A stretch of 64,000 bases of DNA from Eubacterium_G segne (GCF_014287775.1 NZ_JACOOZ010000001.1:310001-374000); one strand, 5' to 3'. Positions 15,805 through 24,715 are shown, counted from the stretch's first letter. Translations and numbers: made by a program. Notes: generated from the letters alone by a model not told the origin.

Positions 15805-17349
15805 TTATTTATCCAACTGCTTCATTGTTGGGAACAACAGCACGTCCCTAATTGCTGCAGAGTCTGTAAGTAACATTACCATTCTGTCGATACCAAAGCC
15901 GATACCGCCTGTAGGTGGCATACCAATTTCAAGGGCATTTAAGAAGTCCTCATCTGTATGTTCTGCCTCATCATCACCTGCTGCAAAAGCCTCTTCCTGT
16001 GCTGCGAATCTTTCTCTCTGGTCAATTGGATCGTTAAGCTCTGAATAAGCATTAGCCAATTCCCATCCGTTCATAAAGAACTCAAAACGTTCTACATAAT
16101 CAGGATTTTCCGGTTTCTTCTTTGTAAGTGGAGAAATCTCAATTGGGTGATCCATAATAAATGTAGGCTGAATCAAATGTTCCTCTACATATTCCTCAAA
16201 GAATAAGTTTAGGATGTCACCCTTCTTGTGACGTTCCTCAAATTCCACATGATGCTCTTTAGCAAGCTCTCTTGCCTGTTCTAATGTTTCAACTTCATTC
16301 CAGTCAACACCTGCATACTTCTTAACAGCATCTACCATGGTAAGTCTCTCAAACGGCTGACTTAAATCCATCTCAATACCATTGTATGAAATCTTTGCGC
16401 TGCCACAAACCGTTTCAGCCAGATGTCTGTAAAGATTTTCTGTTAAATCCATCATACTGTGGTAATCTGTATATGCCTGATATAATTCCATAAGAGTAAA
16501 TTCCGGATTGTGTCTTGTATCAACACCTTCATTACGAAATACTCTTCCAATTTCATAAACCTTCTCAAGTCCGCCTACAATAAGTCTCTTTAAGTAAAGC
16601 TCCAATGAAATACGAAGCTTAACATCTTCATCTAAAGCATTAAAATGTGTCTCAAAAGGACGGGCAGCCGCACCACCTGCATTGTGAACAAGCATAGGTG
16701 TTTCAACTTCCATAAATCCCTGTCCGTCTAAGAACTTTCTGATTTCACTTATAATCTTTGATCTCTTAATAAATGTATCCTTTACTTCCGGATTCATAAT
16801 AAGGTCAAGATATCTCTGACGATATCTTAAGTCTGTGTTTGTAAGACCATGATGCTTTTCCGGAAGAATCTGAAGACTCTTTGATAAAAGTATAACTTCT
16901 GTTGCGTGGATACTCTTTTCACCTGTCTTAGTAGTAAATGCGTATCCCTTTACGCCAACGATGTCACCGATATCCATCTTCTTAAAGGCTTTATATTCGT
17001 CAAAAGGTTCATCTCCTAATTCATTTCTGGCTACATAAACCTGAATATTTCCTGTTTTATCCTGGACATTACAGAATGATGCCTTACCCATAACACGTTT
17101 AAGCATAATACGTCCTGCAATAGAAACAAGTTTAGCATCATCTTTAATGAGCTTTCCTTCCTCGTCATGCTGACATTCAAACTGTTCAAAATTATCCTTA
17201 ATTTCTGTTGTATGATTTGTAACATCATACTTTGTAATCTGGAAAGGATCCTTTCCCTGTGCCTGCAAATCAGCAAGTTTCTCGCGACGTACCTTTAAAA
17301 GCTGATTTACATCCACCTGCTGGTTATTATTCTTATTCTGCTCTGCCAT
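15805..17349 (-). CDS. lysS: lysyl-tRNA synthetase, class II
   Basis: The 514-residue enzyme charges tRNA-Lys. An N-terminal OB-fold anticodon-binding domain spans about residues 60-170 ('SIAGRIMLKRVMGKASFCNV'). The class II core has motif 1 'IRKFLDGQGFMEVETPML', motif 2 'RVFRNEGVDTRHNPEFTL' and motif 3 'GIGFGIDRMVMLLTD'. Length is standard. It starts at an ATG after GGAG and is followed by greA's gene order typical of Clostridia (greA upstream in the same direction). It marks the beginning of ordinary chromosome beside element A. Confidence 0.97.
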   Translation of the reverse strand: MAEQNKNNNQQVDVNQLLKVRREKLADLQAQGKDPFQITKYDVTNHTTEIKDNFEQFECQHDEEGKLIKDDAKLVSIAGRIMLKRVMGKASFCNVQDKTGNIQVYVARNELGDEPFDEYKAFKKMDIGDIVGVKGYAFTTKTGEKSIHATEVILLSKSLQILPEKHHGLTNTDLRYRQRYLDLIMNPEVKDTFIKRSKIISEIRKFLDGQGFMEVETPMLVHNAGGAAARPFETHFNALDEDVKLRISLELYLKRLIVGGLEKVYEIGRVFRNEGVDTRHNPEFTLMELYQAYTDYHSMMDLTENLYRHLAETVCGSAKISYNGIEMDLSQPFERLTMVDAVKKYAGVDWNEVETLEQARELAKEHHVEFEERHKKGDILNLFFEEYVEEHLIQPTFIMDHPIEISPLTKKKPENPDYVERFEFFMNGWELANAYSELNDPIDQRERFAAQEEAFAAGDDEAEHTDEDFLNALEIGMPPTGGIGFGIDRMVMLLTDSAAIRDVLLFPTMKQLDK

Positions 17350-17374
17350 TTTTAACTCCTAATATACAAATATT

Positions 17375-17860
17375 TTATCTCTCTGTCTTAATTTCAAGAA
17401 CTTTATATTTTGAAACAGTATCACCCATTTCAACTTCAACTTCCTCACCAACTTCTTTTCCAATAAGTGCTCTTCCAAGAGGTGATTCATTTGAAATAAG
17501 TCCCTTTAAGCTGTTAGTCTGTGTTGAACCAACAATGCTGAATTCCAATTCCTCATCATATTCAAAATCATAAATCTTAATATGACAACCAACGTTAATC
17601 TTCTTATCATCAATGTCATCTGCACCAACAACTTCAACGTTTTTAAGAATCTTCTCTATTTCTTCAATTCTTGTTTCAATATCTCTCTGCTCATCCTTTG
17701 CAGCATCATATTCAGCATTTTCTGATAAGTCTCCCTGCTCTCTTGCTTCCTTAATCTTTGCTGCAACTTCTTTACGTTTATTTACTTTTAAATCTTCTAA
17801 TTCTGCCTCTAATTTCTGTAATCCTTCATAAGTAAGAATATTTTTCTTTGCTTCTGCCAT
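17375..17860 (-). CDS. greA: transcription elongation factor GreA
   Basis: The 161-residue protein has the N-terminal coiled coil ('LTYEGLQKLEAELEDLKVNK'), the acidic tip region 'ENAEYDAAKDEQRDIETR' and the C-terminal FKBP-like domain ('ISNESPLGRALIGKEVGEEV'). GreA enters the RNA polymerase secondary channel and stimulates cleavage of backtracked RNA. It is 25 bases upstream of lysS and probably co-transcribed with it. Confidence 0.96.
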   Translation of the reverse strand: MAEAKKNILTYEGLQKLEAELEDLKVNKRKEVAAKIKEAREQGDLSENAEYDAAKDEQRDIETRIEEIEKILKNVEVVGADDIDDKKINVGCHIKIYDFEYDEELEFSIVGSTQTNSLKGLISNESPLGRALIGKEVGEEVEVEMGDTVSKYKVLEIKTER

Positions 17861-17980
17861 TTTCTATTCCTCCAATCGGCTACTGGTTCAAAACTTTTAC
17901 ACTTTATAATAGCAAGGTGACTGTTTATTGTCAACCTTAACGCCCTATTTTACTGGGGATTTTGCCAAAATTCCCCCTTG

Positions 17981-18934
17981 TTATAACCTGGATTCTATAA
18001 CCTCTTTTAGAGACTCCCAGCTTACTATTTCATTACATCTGCGTCTAAGCTCTGCTGAATGTGGCAGACCCTGTGTGTACCAGGCAATATGTTTCCTCAT
18101 TTCCCGCACTGCGGTATATTCGCCTTTGTACTCAATAAGCATAGATGCATGTTTTAAAATCATGTTTTTCACCTCTTCTGCCGAAGGCTTCTCAGGCACT
18201 ATTCCTGTTTTAAGATATTCATTAATTTCCTTAAAAATCCACGGATTTCCTCTGGCAGCTCTTCCTACCATAAGTCCGTCGCATCCGGTATATTCCTTCA
18301 TTGCCTTAGCATCCTGTGGTGAAAAAATATCACCATTTCCTATAACCGGGATTTTCACCGCCTCTTTCACTGCCTTAATAATATCCCAGTCAGCCTTTCC
18401 GCCGTAATACTGCTCCCTTGTTCTCCCGTGAACAGCTACAGCTGCCACTCCACAGCTTTCAGCAATCTTTGCAATTTCTACCGCCTGAGATTCCCCATCC
18501 TTAAAACCTTTCCTTGTTTTAACAGTTACCGGTTTGTTAATGGCTTTAACCATTTTTGTAAGGATTTCCTCAACTAATTTAGGCTGTGTCAAAAGGTATG
18601 AACCCTCATGGTTATTTACAATTTTAGGCACCGGGCATCCCATATTTATATCAATAAAATCACAGTTCCCTTCCGCCACACGGCTACCTATTTCAGCCAT
18701 TATATCCGGATCGGAGCCAAACAGCTGGATCCCCACAGGATGTTCTCTTTCGTCAATGTTAAGAAGTACATCTGTATTTTTATTTTTGTATAATATAGCC
18801 TTGGCACTTACCATTTCCGAATACAATATGCCGCATCCCTGTTCCTTGCAAAGCAGACGAAATGGCAGGTCTGTTACACCTGCCATTGGTCCTAATGCCA
18901 AACTATTTTCAATTTCAACATTACCTATTTTCAT
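17981..18934 (-). CDS. dusB: tRNA-dihydrouridine synthase (DusB-like)
   Basis: The 317-residue FMN enzyme reduces uridines in the tRNA D-loop. It shows 'LGPMAGVTDLPFRLLCKEQG', 'GIQLFGSDPDIMAEI', 'INMGCPVPKIVNNHEGSYLL' with the catalytic Cys and the FMN-binding 'PVIGNGDIFSPQDA' and 'GLMVGRAARGNPWIF'. The start codon comes immediately after the coaX stop, so the genes form one operon coaX-dusB, with the DUF6145 gene ahead of coaX. Confidence 0.94.
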   Translation of the reverse strand: MKIGNVEIENSLALGPMAGVTDLPFRLLCKEQGCGILYSEMVSAKAILYKNKNTDVLLNIDEREHPVGIQLFGSDPDIMAEIGSRVAEGNCDFIDINMGCPVPKIVNNHEGSYLLTQPKLVEEILTKMVKAINKPVTVKTRKGFKDGESQAVEIAKIAESCGVAAVAVHGRTREQYYGGKADWDIIKAVKEAVKIPVIGNGDIFSPQDAKAMKEYTGCDGLMVGRAARGNPWIFKEINEYLKTGIVPEKPSAEEVKNMILKHASMLIEYKGEYTAVREMRKHIAWYTQGLPHSAELRRRCNEIVSWESLKEVIESRL

Positions 18935-18935
18935 A

Positions 18936-19706
18936 TTATTTTCTGTTCTTTTCGTAAATTATTCGCATTCCCTGAAGTGTCAGTTCGTTATCATATATAT
19001 CAATTCTGTCCGTATTTTTATAAATTATACGTCCCATTCCCCCTGTAGCAATTACCTTAAGATTGTCAAGACCGCTTTCTTCCTTTATCTTATCAATAAT
19101 ATACTCCGTCTGTCCGATGTATCCGTATACAATACCTGCCTGCATGCTTGAAATGGTATCCTTTCCTAAAATAGATGACGGCTTTTTGATTTCCACCTCA
19201 GGAAGTTTTGCAGTACAATCCCAAAGTGCCTTGGCACAAATCTTTATTCCCGGAGATGTAACCCCCGCTTCAAAAGTTCCGTCCCCTAAAATCAAATCAT
19301 ATGTAGTAGCTGTTCCGAAATCCACCACGATACATGGTCCGCCGTAAAGTTCATAAGCTGCCACTGCGTCAACTATTCTGTCAGAGCCTACCTCCCTAGG
19401 GTCGGTTCTATTAATTTTTATACCTGTTTTAGTACCGATACCTACGATTATAGGCTCAATTCCAAAATATTTAATAATTCCACTGTTAAGGGAATACATA
19501 ACCTTAGGCACAACAGATGAAATAATAACATCTTTTATGCTTTTAATATTAATTCCCTTTCTAACTATCATTTCAGCAATCAATGAACCAAATTCATCTG
19601 ATGTTCTAACCGCCTGAGTGGTAATTCTGAAAGTAGAATGTATGTCTTTTCCCTCAAACAATCCCAGTGTAATATTTGTATTTCCTACATCAACTGTCAA
19701 CAGCAT
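18936..19706 (-). CDS. coaX: type III pantothenate kinase
   Basis: The 256-residue protein has the CoaX phosphate motif 'MLLTVDVGNTNITLGLFEG', 'SSVVPKVM', 'VDFGTATTYDLI' and 'GVTSPGIKICAKALWDCTAK', ending with 'VIATGGMGRII'. It phosphorylates pantothenate, the first step of CoA synthesis, without feedback inhibition by CoA in this class. The start overlaps the stop of the DUF6145 gene (TAATG), indicating coupling. Confidence 0.95.
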   Translation of the reverse strand: MLLTVDVGNTNITLGLFEGKDIHSTFRITTQAVRTSDEFGSLIAEMIVRKGINIKSIKDVIISSVVPKVMYSLNSGIIKYFGIEPIIVGIGTKTGIKINRTDPREVGSDRIVDAVAAYELYGGPCIVVDFGTATTYDLILGDGTFEAGVTSPGIKICAKALWDCTAKLPEVEIKKPSSILGKDTISSMQAGIVYGYIGQTEYIIDKIKEESGLDNLKVIATGGMGRIIYKNTDRIDIYDNELTLQGMRIIYEKNRK

Positions 19707-20041
19707 TACGCATCTTCTCCTAAAACAAATACTTTATAATACATTTCCAAAGATTCCAGCAATTCAGCCTTTTCCAGCTGTATCTGTCTGATTTTCAGTC
19801 CGCTTCCGATATCATCATATAATATGTCTCCTTCGTCTGCTTCCGTAATCAGTCTGAGACTTCCGTCCTCCTGAAACTCCAGTAAAAAAATTCCTCCTAC
19901 GTCTTCCGTGAACAACACACACATTATTTGTAATTCCTGCTTAATCTGTTCCGGGAGATTAGAAAACTGTTCATTTAAATAATATTTCTTCTCATATGCA
20001 CTAGCGCCACACAAGACCATCTTTTCATTAAACATTTCCAA
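19706..20041 (-). CDS. DUF6145 family protein
   Basis: The 111-residue protein reads 'MVLCGASAYEKKYYLNEQF', 'LPEQIKQELQIMCVLFTEDV' and 'GGIFLLEFQEDGSL', a pattern I recognise as DUF6145 of Lachnospiraceae. No membrane segment or catalytic motif is visible. It is the first gene of the group continuing to coaX and dusB; it lies 6 bases downstream of the SPFH gene stop, so it may be co-transcribed with that too. Function unknown. Confidence 0.7.
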   Translation of the reverse strand: MEMFNEKMVLCGASAYEKKYYLNEQFSNLPEQIKQELQIMCVLFTEDVGGIFLLEFQEDGSLRLITEADEGDILYDDIGSGLKIRQIQLEKAELLESLEMYYKVFVLGEDA

Positions 20042-20047
20042 GTACCT

Positions 20048-20962
20048 TTAATCTTTAATAACTTCTGCTAACGCTTTCACTGAACCGGCAATTCCCTGAA
20101 TTTCAGATGGAATAATAATCTTTGTTGCCTGACCGTCAGCTGCTGCGGCAAATGCTTCAAGGCTCTTAAGTGTTATAACCTTATCATCAGCACCTGCTTC
20201 TTTAATAGCTCTGATACCATCAGCTGTTGCCTGCTGAACCTTAAGAATAGCTTCAGCCTCACCGTCTGCCTCAAGAATTTTCTTCTGCTTATCAGCTTCT
20301 GCCTTTAAGATAGCTGACTGCTTATCAGCTTCTGCATTAAGAATGGCTGCCTCTTTCTTACCTTCTGCAATAAGAACTGCTGATTTCTTTTCACCTTCTG
20401 CTCTAAGAATCTGTTCACGTTTTTCACGTTCAGCTCTCATCTGCTTTTCCATTGCTTCCTGAATATCTCTTGGTGGAATAATATTCTTAAGTTCAACTCT
20501 GTTAACCTTAATTCCCCATGGGTCAGTTGCAACATCAAGCTCTGTTCTCATTCTTGCATTTATTGTTTCTCTTGAAGTAAGTGTTTCATCAAGCTCTAAA
20601 TCACCAACAATATTTCTAAGAGTTGTTGCTGTAAGGTTTTTAATGGCAACAATAGGATTTTCAACACCGTATGCATAAAGCTTAGGGTCTGTAATCTGGT
20701 AGAAAATAATTGTATCAATCTGCATTGTTACATTATCTCTTGTGATAACAGGCTGAGGTTCAAAATCAGCTACCTGCTCTTTTAAATTAACTCTTCTTGA
20801 AATTCTATCAAGAAATGGCACTTTAAAGTGAATACCCACAGACCATGTCTGCTTATAAACACCTAATCTTTCAATAACACATGCATGTGCCTGCGGCACA
20901 ATTTTTACACATGTAGACACTGATAAAATTGCCAATACTATTACGATTAAAAATGGAATCAT
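20048..20962 (-). CDS. SPFH/band-7 membrane-scaffold protein (QmcA-like)
   Basis: The 304-residue protein has an N-terminal membrane anchor (MIPFLIVIVLAILSVSTCV), the SPFH domain with 'AHACVIERLGVYKQTWSVGI' and 'LRNIVGDLELDETLTSRETIN', and a long Ala/Glu/Lys coiled coil containing repeats of 'AEADKQSAILKAEADKQKKI'. It forms oligomers that organise membrane microdomains. The NfeD gene lies just upstream in the same direction, a classic SPFH-NfeD pairing. Confidence 0.9.
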   Translation of the reverse strand: MIPFLIVIVLAILSVSTCVKIVPQAHACVIERLGVYKQTWSVGIHFKVPFLDRISRRVNLKEQVADFEPQPVITRDNVTMQIDTIIFYQITDPKLYAYGVENPIVAIKNLTATTLRNIVGDLELDETLTSRETINARMRTELDVATDPWGIKVNRVELKNIIPPRDIQEAMEKQMRAEREKREQILRAEGEKKSAVLIAEGKKEAAILNAEADKQSAILKAEADKQKKILEADGEAEAILKVQQATADGIRAIKEAGADDKVITLKSLEAFAAAADGQATKIIIPSEIQGIAGSVKALAEVIKD

Positions 20963-21027
20963 ACTTAATCCTCCTAAAAATTATTATTTATGATAAAACA
21001 GTGGTTCTCTCCAACTGCCAACCAACA

Positions 21028-21453
21028 TTATACCTGCTTTACAATAGCCTTTACCCCTTCTATGGCAACAACCTCCACTAAAGCATCCTTTTTGATTTCA
21101 CTTCCGTCTTCACTTCTTGCAGTCCATTCCATACCGTCAATGGATACCTGTCCCTTTGCATTTAAGTTATCAATATCCTCAAGGACCCTGGCTTTCTTCC
21201 CAATAAGTGAATCTACATTAGTTTTTTCAGCCTTATTATTTATATACTTAACAGCTATAGGTCTTAAGAAAACCAAAACCACTACCGTTACTATTATAAA
21301 CACTATTGACTGAATAATCCAATTATCCGTAATAAGCGCCGTAATACAACCTGCTAATGCTCCCACTGCGAACCATATGCATGTAAGACCTAATGATATA
21401 AGCTCAAGCACTGCAAATACTACAAATAAAATAAGCCATCCTATATAATTCAT
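21028..21453 (-). CDS. NfeD-like membrane protein
   Basis: The 141-residue protein has three hydrophobic segments in residues 1-72 ('WLILFVVFAVLELISLGLTC', 'WFAVGALAGCITAL', 'IQSIVFIIVTVVVLVFLRPI') and a C-terminal OB-fold ('GKKARVLEDIDNLNAKGQVS', 'DALVEVVAIEGVKAIVKQV'). This is the short NfeD type without the protease domain, which partners SPFH proteins. The SPFH gene follows 65 bases downstream. Confidence 0.88.
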   Translation of the reverse strand: MNYIGWLILFVVFAVLELISLGLTCIWFAVGALAGCITALITDNWIIQSIVFIIVTVVVLVFLRPIAVKYINNKAEKTNVDSLIGKKARVLEDIDNLNAKGQVSIDGMEWTARSEDGSEIKKDALVEVVAIEGVKAIVKQV

Positions 21454-21676
21454 AGCTCTAACCTCCTTATATAATATGTATCTCCTGTAGTCAAAGGCAT
21501 TTCACAGGGAACATTTTTGAAGGGACTTTCCTTCATCCGTTTCCCTCTGAGATAGTAAAAAACATTATAACATATACTTTACATTTTAACTAGTAATTCC
21601 CGAAATGTCAGGAATTTTTACAGGTGTACGTTTTTATAACCGTCATTGGCTTCTGCATAACCTCTATTATTTAGAC
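21454..21676. other. intergenic region upstream of nfeD
   Basis: About 220 bases with no gene. A short GAAGG-GACTTT-CCTTC hairpin lies near 21518-21533. No recognisable RNA element is present; promoters for the nfeD-SPFH group should lie here. Confidence 0.4.
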
Positions 21677-21709
21677 AAAAAGAAACCCATATATGCGTGG
21701 ATTTCTTTT
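21677..21709 (-). terminator. terminator of the SH3 protein gene
   Basis: On the minus strand AAAAGAAATCC pairs with GGGTTTCTTTTT around a loop that includes CGCATATAT, and ends in T residues directly after the gene's stop codon. Confidence 0.75.
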
Positions 21710-21714
21710 ATTAA

Positions 21715-22236
21715 TTACTGTACATTATTTACATTTTCAACATATTCAGATTTTACAAATCCGTTATTTCCATTATAGTTAATTTCCACCCAATCTCCCT
21801 GCTGTGATATTACCTCAAAGACTTCGTCCTGATCTACCATTCCCAAAACCTCTGCGTCTTCATTGGCCTGATCACGTACGTTAAGAGTATCAGCAATAAC
21901 CTTAACCTGTGTAGCTGGCACCGGCTCCGTAGCCACTTCTGTAGTTGCTGCCTCAGTTTGTGCTTCCGTAGTTTCCTCCTGAGTCTGTGCATTATCTTCT
22001 GTCACTGTTTCAGTAGTTGATTTTCCCGCTGCCACCTTTTGTGCGTCTTTATTATTAAAAGCCACTGATTCATTTACCATAGCCTGACTTTCATCTATAT
22101 GGATAATATCATCCGTTCTGTTAACAGCTGCTGCTATGGTAATTATAGAAGCTACTGTAAAAATACATACATATGTCAATGCATTTACATGTCTGTAAAG
22201 ACCTGTTTTTATTTTTCTCTTTTCAAATCTATTCAT
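21715..22236 (-). CDS. membrane-anchored bacterial SH3-domain protein
   Basis: The 173-residue product has a single membrane helix (about residues 20-38, 'YVCIFTVASIITIAAAV'), a Thr/Glu-rich extracellular linker ('TQEETTEAQTEAATTEVATE') and a C-terminal SH3_3 domain ('VIADTLNVRDQANEDAEVLG', 'GDWVEINYNGNNGFVKSEYV'). Such domains bind cell-wall peptides. It appears monocistronic. No enzymatic domain is present, so its role (wall binding or sensing) is inferred. Confidence 0.85.
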   Translation of the reverse strand: MNRFEKRKIKTGLYRHVNALTYVCIFTVASIITIAAAVNRTDDIIHIDESQAMVNESVAFNNKDAQKVAAGKSTTETVTEDNAQTQEETTEAQTEAATTEVATEPVPATQVKVIADTLNVRDQANEDAEVLGMVDQDEVFEVISQQGDWVEINYNGNNGFVKSEYVENVNNVQ

Positions 22237-22636
22237 TATTTATCATTCCAATTACAAATATTTGTCTGTTATTAACCTATATACCTACTATTGCTTGTGA
22301 ATTTTAGCAAAATTTCGACTTAAAGTCAAATTTTTCGACCACACGCATAATGTAATTTTGCTATATTTTCAGTTATTTTTCAACCCCTAATTGTGATTTT
22401 TTACTAATATTATTTTTATTTTATTTTTTAGCAAGTAGTTTTTATTATTATTTTTGGCTAACTACTGTGGATTTTGTCTGTTTTTCATAAACTTTTTTCA
22501 ACTCATTGCATAATTTAAAATGTAGTTGTATTATAAAATCTGTGAAAGAGATACATATAACACTATTGGGTTGATATTACGAACTTAATTTTATAGACTT
22601 GAATCGACCTACTTATTTTTAAGGAGGATTAAAATT
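22237..22636 (+). promoter_or_regulatory. 400-bp AT-rich intergenic with promoter for the DUF6465 gene
   Basis: The region is very AT-rich and has no gene. A consensus-like promoter TTGCAT-N17-TATTAT at 22506-22534 points toward the DUF6465 gene, leaving a leader of about 95 bases. I see no riboswitch-like fold in that leader. Confidence 0.6.
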
Positions 22637-23113
22637 ATGGCAAGTAAGAAAGTAACAGCAACATCAACTGTGAAAAAGGTTGAACCGGTTGCTAAAGCTA
22701 CAGAAAAAAAGGTTGAAGTTAAACCTGCTGCTAAGGTTGCTGAAAAGAAGGTTGAAGCTAAAACGGCTGCTAAGGTTGCTGAAAAGAAGGTTGAAGCTAA
22801 ACCTGTTGAGAAAAAAGTTGAAGTTAAAGCTACTGAAAAGAAAGCTGAAGCTGAAGTTGCTAAAAAGAAGGCTGAAACAAAACCTGCTGCTAAGAAAACT
22901 ACAGCAAAAAAAGCTACAAAGAAAGAAAATAACGTTTATGTACAGTTCCAGGGAATGGAATTTGACACAGCTGCAATTGAAGCTGCTGTAAAGGCTGACT
23001 ACACAGCAAAGAACGGTAAGAAGACAATGTCATCAGTTTCTATTTATATTAAACCTGAAGACATGAAAGCATATTATGTAATCGATGGAATCATCGGTGA
23101 CGTTGCTTTATAA
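22637..23113 (+). CDS. lysine/alanine-rich protein with C-terminal DUF6465 domain
   Basis: The 158-residue protein starts after AAGGAGGATTAAAATT. Residues 1-97 are a low-complexity tail of imperfect 'KAAEKKVEAKPAAKVAEKK' repeats, resembling histone H1 and bacterial HU-tail proteins. Residues 98-158 form a compact domain, 'NNVYVQFQGMEFDTAAIEAA' to 'MKAYYVIDGIIGDVAL', which I recognise as DUF6465. The strongly basic tail suggests nucleic-acid binding. The gene has a strong promoter and ribosome binding site and a shared terminator downstream, so it is probably abundant. Function is not established. Confidence 0.75.
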   Translation: MASKKVTATSTVKKVEPVAKATEKKVEVKPAAKVAEKKVEAKTAAKVAEKKVEAKPVEKKVEVKATEKKAEAEVAKKKAETKPAAKKTTAKKATKKENNVYVQFQGMEFDTAAIEAAVKADYTAKNGKKTMSSVSIYIKPEDMKAYYVIDGIIGDVAL

Positions 23114-23131
23114 GACATAATCTTATATGAG

Positions 23132-23161
23132 AAAAAGCTGCCATGAATTTGGCAGCTTTTT
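23132..23161. terminator. bidirectional terminator
   Basis: AAAAAGCTGCC and GGCAGCTTTTT form an 11-bp perfect stem with an 8-base loop, between the converging DUF6465 and DUF1858 genes. Confidence 0.85.
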
Positions 23162-23179
23162 CTATATTTCAGGATTCTT

Positions 23180-23398
23180 CTATGCTTCTTTTGCTTCAAC
23201 GCTTTCAACAAAGTCGTTTAACTTCTTTGCTAATGCATCAGCATCGATTCCATGAACCATACATGCTTCTTCAAGAGATTCTCCCTGTGAAGCAGGACAT
23301 CCTATACAATGCATTCCTTCATTTAATAAAATAGGAACACATCCCATATTTATTTTAATGATATCACCGATAATCATATCTTTAGTTATCTTTGCCAT
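23180..23398 (-). CDS. DUF1858 domain protein
   Basis: The 72-residue product reads 'ITKDMIIGDIIKINMGCVPI' and 'EGMHCIGCPASQGESLEEAC', with the conserved CxxC of DUF1858, a small alpha-helical family sometimes fused to hybrid-cluster or redox proteins. The Cys pair suggests metal or thiol chemistry. It ends 'NDFVESVEAKEA' and is followed by the shared terminator. Its partner is unknown. Confidence 0.85.
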   Translation of the reverse strand: MAKITKDMIIGDIIKINMGCVPILLNEGMHCIGCPASQGESLEEACMVHGIDADALAKKLNDFVESVEAKEA

Positions 23399-23535
23399 AA
23401 CTATTCCTCCTATTTCCTAGCTTTCTACAGTGAATTAATCACTACAGTATTTTATACAACGAATTTGTAATTTTGTAAATAGTATAAATTCTCCCAAAAG
23501 TTACAAATATGCACTTTATAATATTCTCCGTAAAA

Positions 23536-24060
23536 TTAGCATTTTTCCGGTTCCGGATAATCCACCCCAAATGTTTCAACCGTAACCTTCTTCATAACCT
23601 GTGGTTCTAACGGTTTATCCATATAGTCTGTGGCACACTCAGCTATTTTATTCACTATATCCAAACCTTCGCAAATTTTTCCAAATGCCGCATACTGTCC
23701 GTCAAGATGTGGTGATGTTTCATGCATAATGAAGAACTGTGAGCCTGCTGAATCCGGCATCATTGTTCTTGCCATTGAAAGTACACCTGGCGTATGCTTT
23801 AAATCATTGGCGAAACCGTTTCCTGAAAACTCACCTTTAATTGAGTATCCCGGTCCGCCAACACCTGTTCCCTGAGGATCTCCACCCTGAATCATAAATC
23901 CTCTTATTACTCTGTGGAAAATTACTCCATCATAAAATCCCTTGTTTACAAGACTTATAAAGTTGTTTACTGTATTAGGTGCAATTTCCGGATAAAGCTC
24001 CGCTTTCATAATATCTCCATTATTCATTTCAATTGTTACTATTGGATTCTTTTCTGCCAT
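23536..24060 (-). CDS. peptidyl-prolyl cis-trans isomerase, cyclophilin type
   Basis: The 174-residue enzyme shows the cyclophilin core 'YDGVIFHRVIRGFMIQGGDP' with the catalytic Arg, 'VLSMARTMMPDSAGSQFFIM' and 'LDGQYAAFGKICEGLDIVNK'. There is no signal peptide, so it acts in the cytoplasm on proline bonds. Length is standard for bacterial PpiB. No neighbour relation is evident. Confidence 0.94.
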   Translation of the reverse strand: MAEKNPIVTIEMNNGDIMKAELYPEIAPNTVNNFISLVNKGFYDGVIFHRVIRGFMIQGGDPQGTGVGGPGYSIKGEFSGNGFANDLKHTPGVLSMARTMMPDSAGSQFFIMHETSPHLDGQYAAFGKICEGLDIVNKIAECATDYMDKPLEPQVMKKVTVETFGVDYPEPEKC

Positions 24061-24290
24061 TTTATTTCTCCTTTAACCATTTTATCAGGCATTACCTAAA
24101 AAGTACGGATATGCCTTATTTTTTTGTATACTATACAACGTTATTCCACTTTTTTCAATGACTTTTATAGGGTTTGCCTTTTTATATCATTTTTTCCAAA
24201 ATGCTCCTATTGATTAAATGTTACAAAATTGTTACACTTGTTTCATGTTCAGCTGATACAAATATTCGAGAGAATAAGGAGGACAAAACT

Positions 24291-24362
24291 ATGTGTTTTA
24301 ATTTCAATAGCTGTTCCGAGTTATTTAACGCATTTTGCAAAATTTTTAAATTCGGTTGTTAG
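24291..24362 (+). CDS. 23-residue cysteine-containing peptide
   Basis: An ATG at 24291 follows AAGGAGGACAAAACT, a very strong ribosome binding site, and reads MCFNFNSCSELFNAFCKIF then KFGC before TAG, with four Cys and many Phe. A strong terminator follows within 10 bases, and promoter-like sequence lies upstream near 24225-24265. The compact promoter-RBS-ORF-terminator layout argues for a real transcript: a small peptide, a leader, or an sRNA with a coding segment. No family is recognised. Confidence 0.5.
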   Translation: MCFNFNSCSELFNAFCKIFKFGC

Positions 24363-24369
24363 TATTTAT

Positions 24370-24417
24370 AAGGTTGCCCCTTTGACTGTTTAATGTCACA
24401 GGGGCAACCCTTTTTTC
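24370..24417 (+). terminator. strong terminator after the small peptide gene
   Basis: AAGGTTGCCCC pairs with GGGGCAACC, extended inward by TTTGAC/GTCACA, and is followed by CTTTTTT. Confidence 0.85.
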
Positions 24418-24529
24418 TCCTTTTGCTCTAAATGATGCACCTCTACCACCATAATTACTTACTAACATATTTTCTACAAACTGCCTTATCCGAATCAAAT
24501 AAACTTTATAGGAGATGAAAAACGTATGC

Positions 24530-24715
24530 CATACGTTAGCTTTGTTGGGAACTGAACACCTACCACACGACACAAGATACACATTTGCAACATTAATGCA
24601 CAATGCAAAGGCAGATGATATTACCCCTAAAAAAATTATGGGGCACAAAATAGATGATATTACCAAAGGTGTATATACACAGATAGCTCTAAAAAATGCT
24701 ACTAGAAATATCTAA
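24530..24715 (+). pseudogene. tyrosine recombinase C-terminal remnant
   Basis: The frame contains 'HLPHDTRYTFATLMHNA' (His-x-x-Arg), 'PKKIMGHKIDDITKGVYTQ' (His and catalytic Tyr) and ends 'ALKNATRNI' at TAA 24713-24715. This is the box II end of a phage/ICE-type integrase. Everything upstream of about 24530 is lost, and no recognisable start or first Arg motif remains. It marks a former integration event downstream of the cyclophilin gene region. Confidence 0.75.

Noticed and set aside
18534..19151. 205-residue plus-strand frame
   Set aside because: Spans dusB and coaX on the other strand and has no ribosome binding site.
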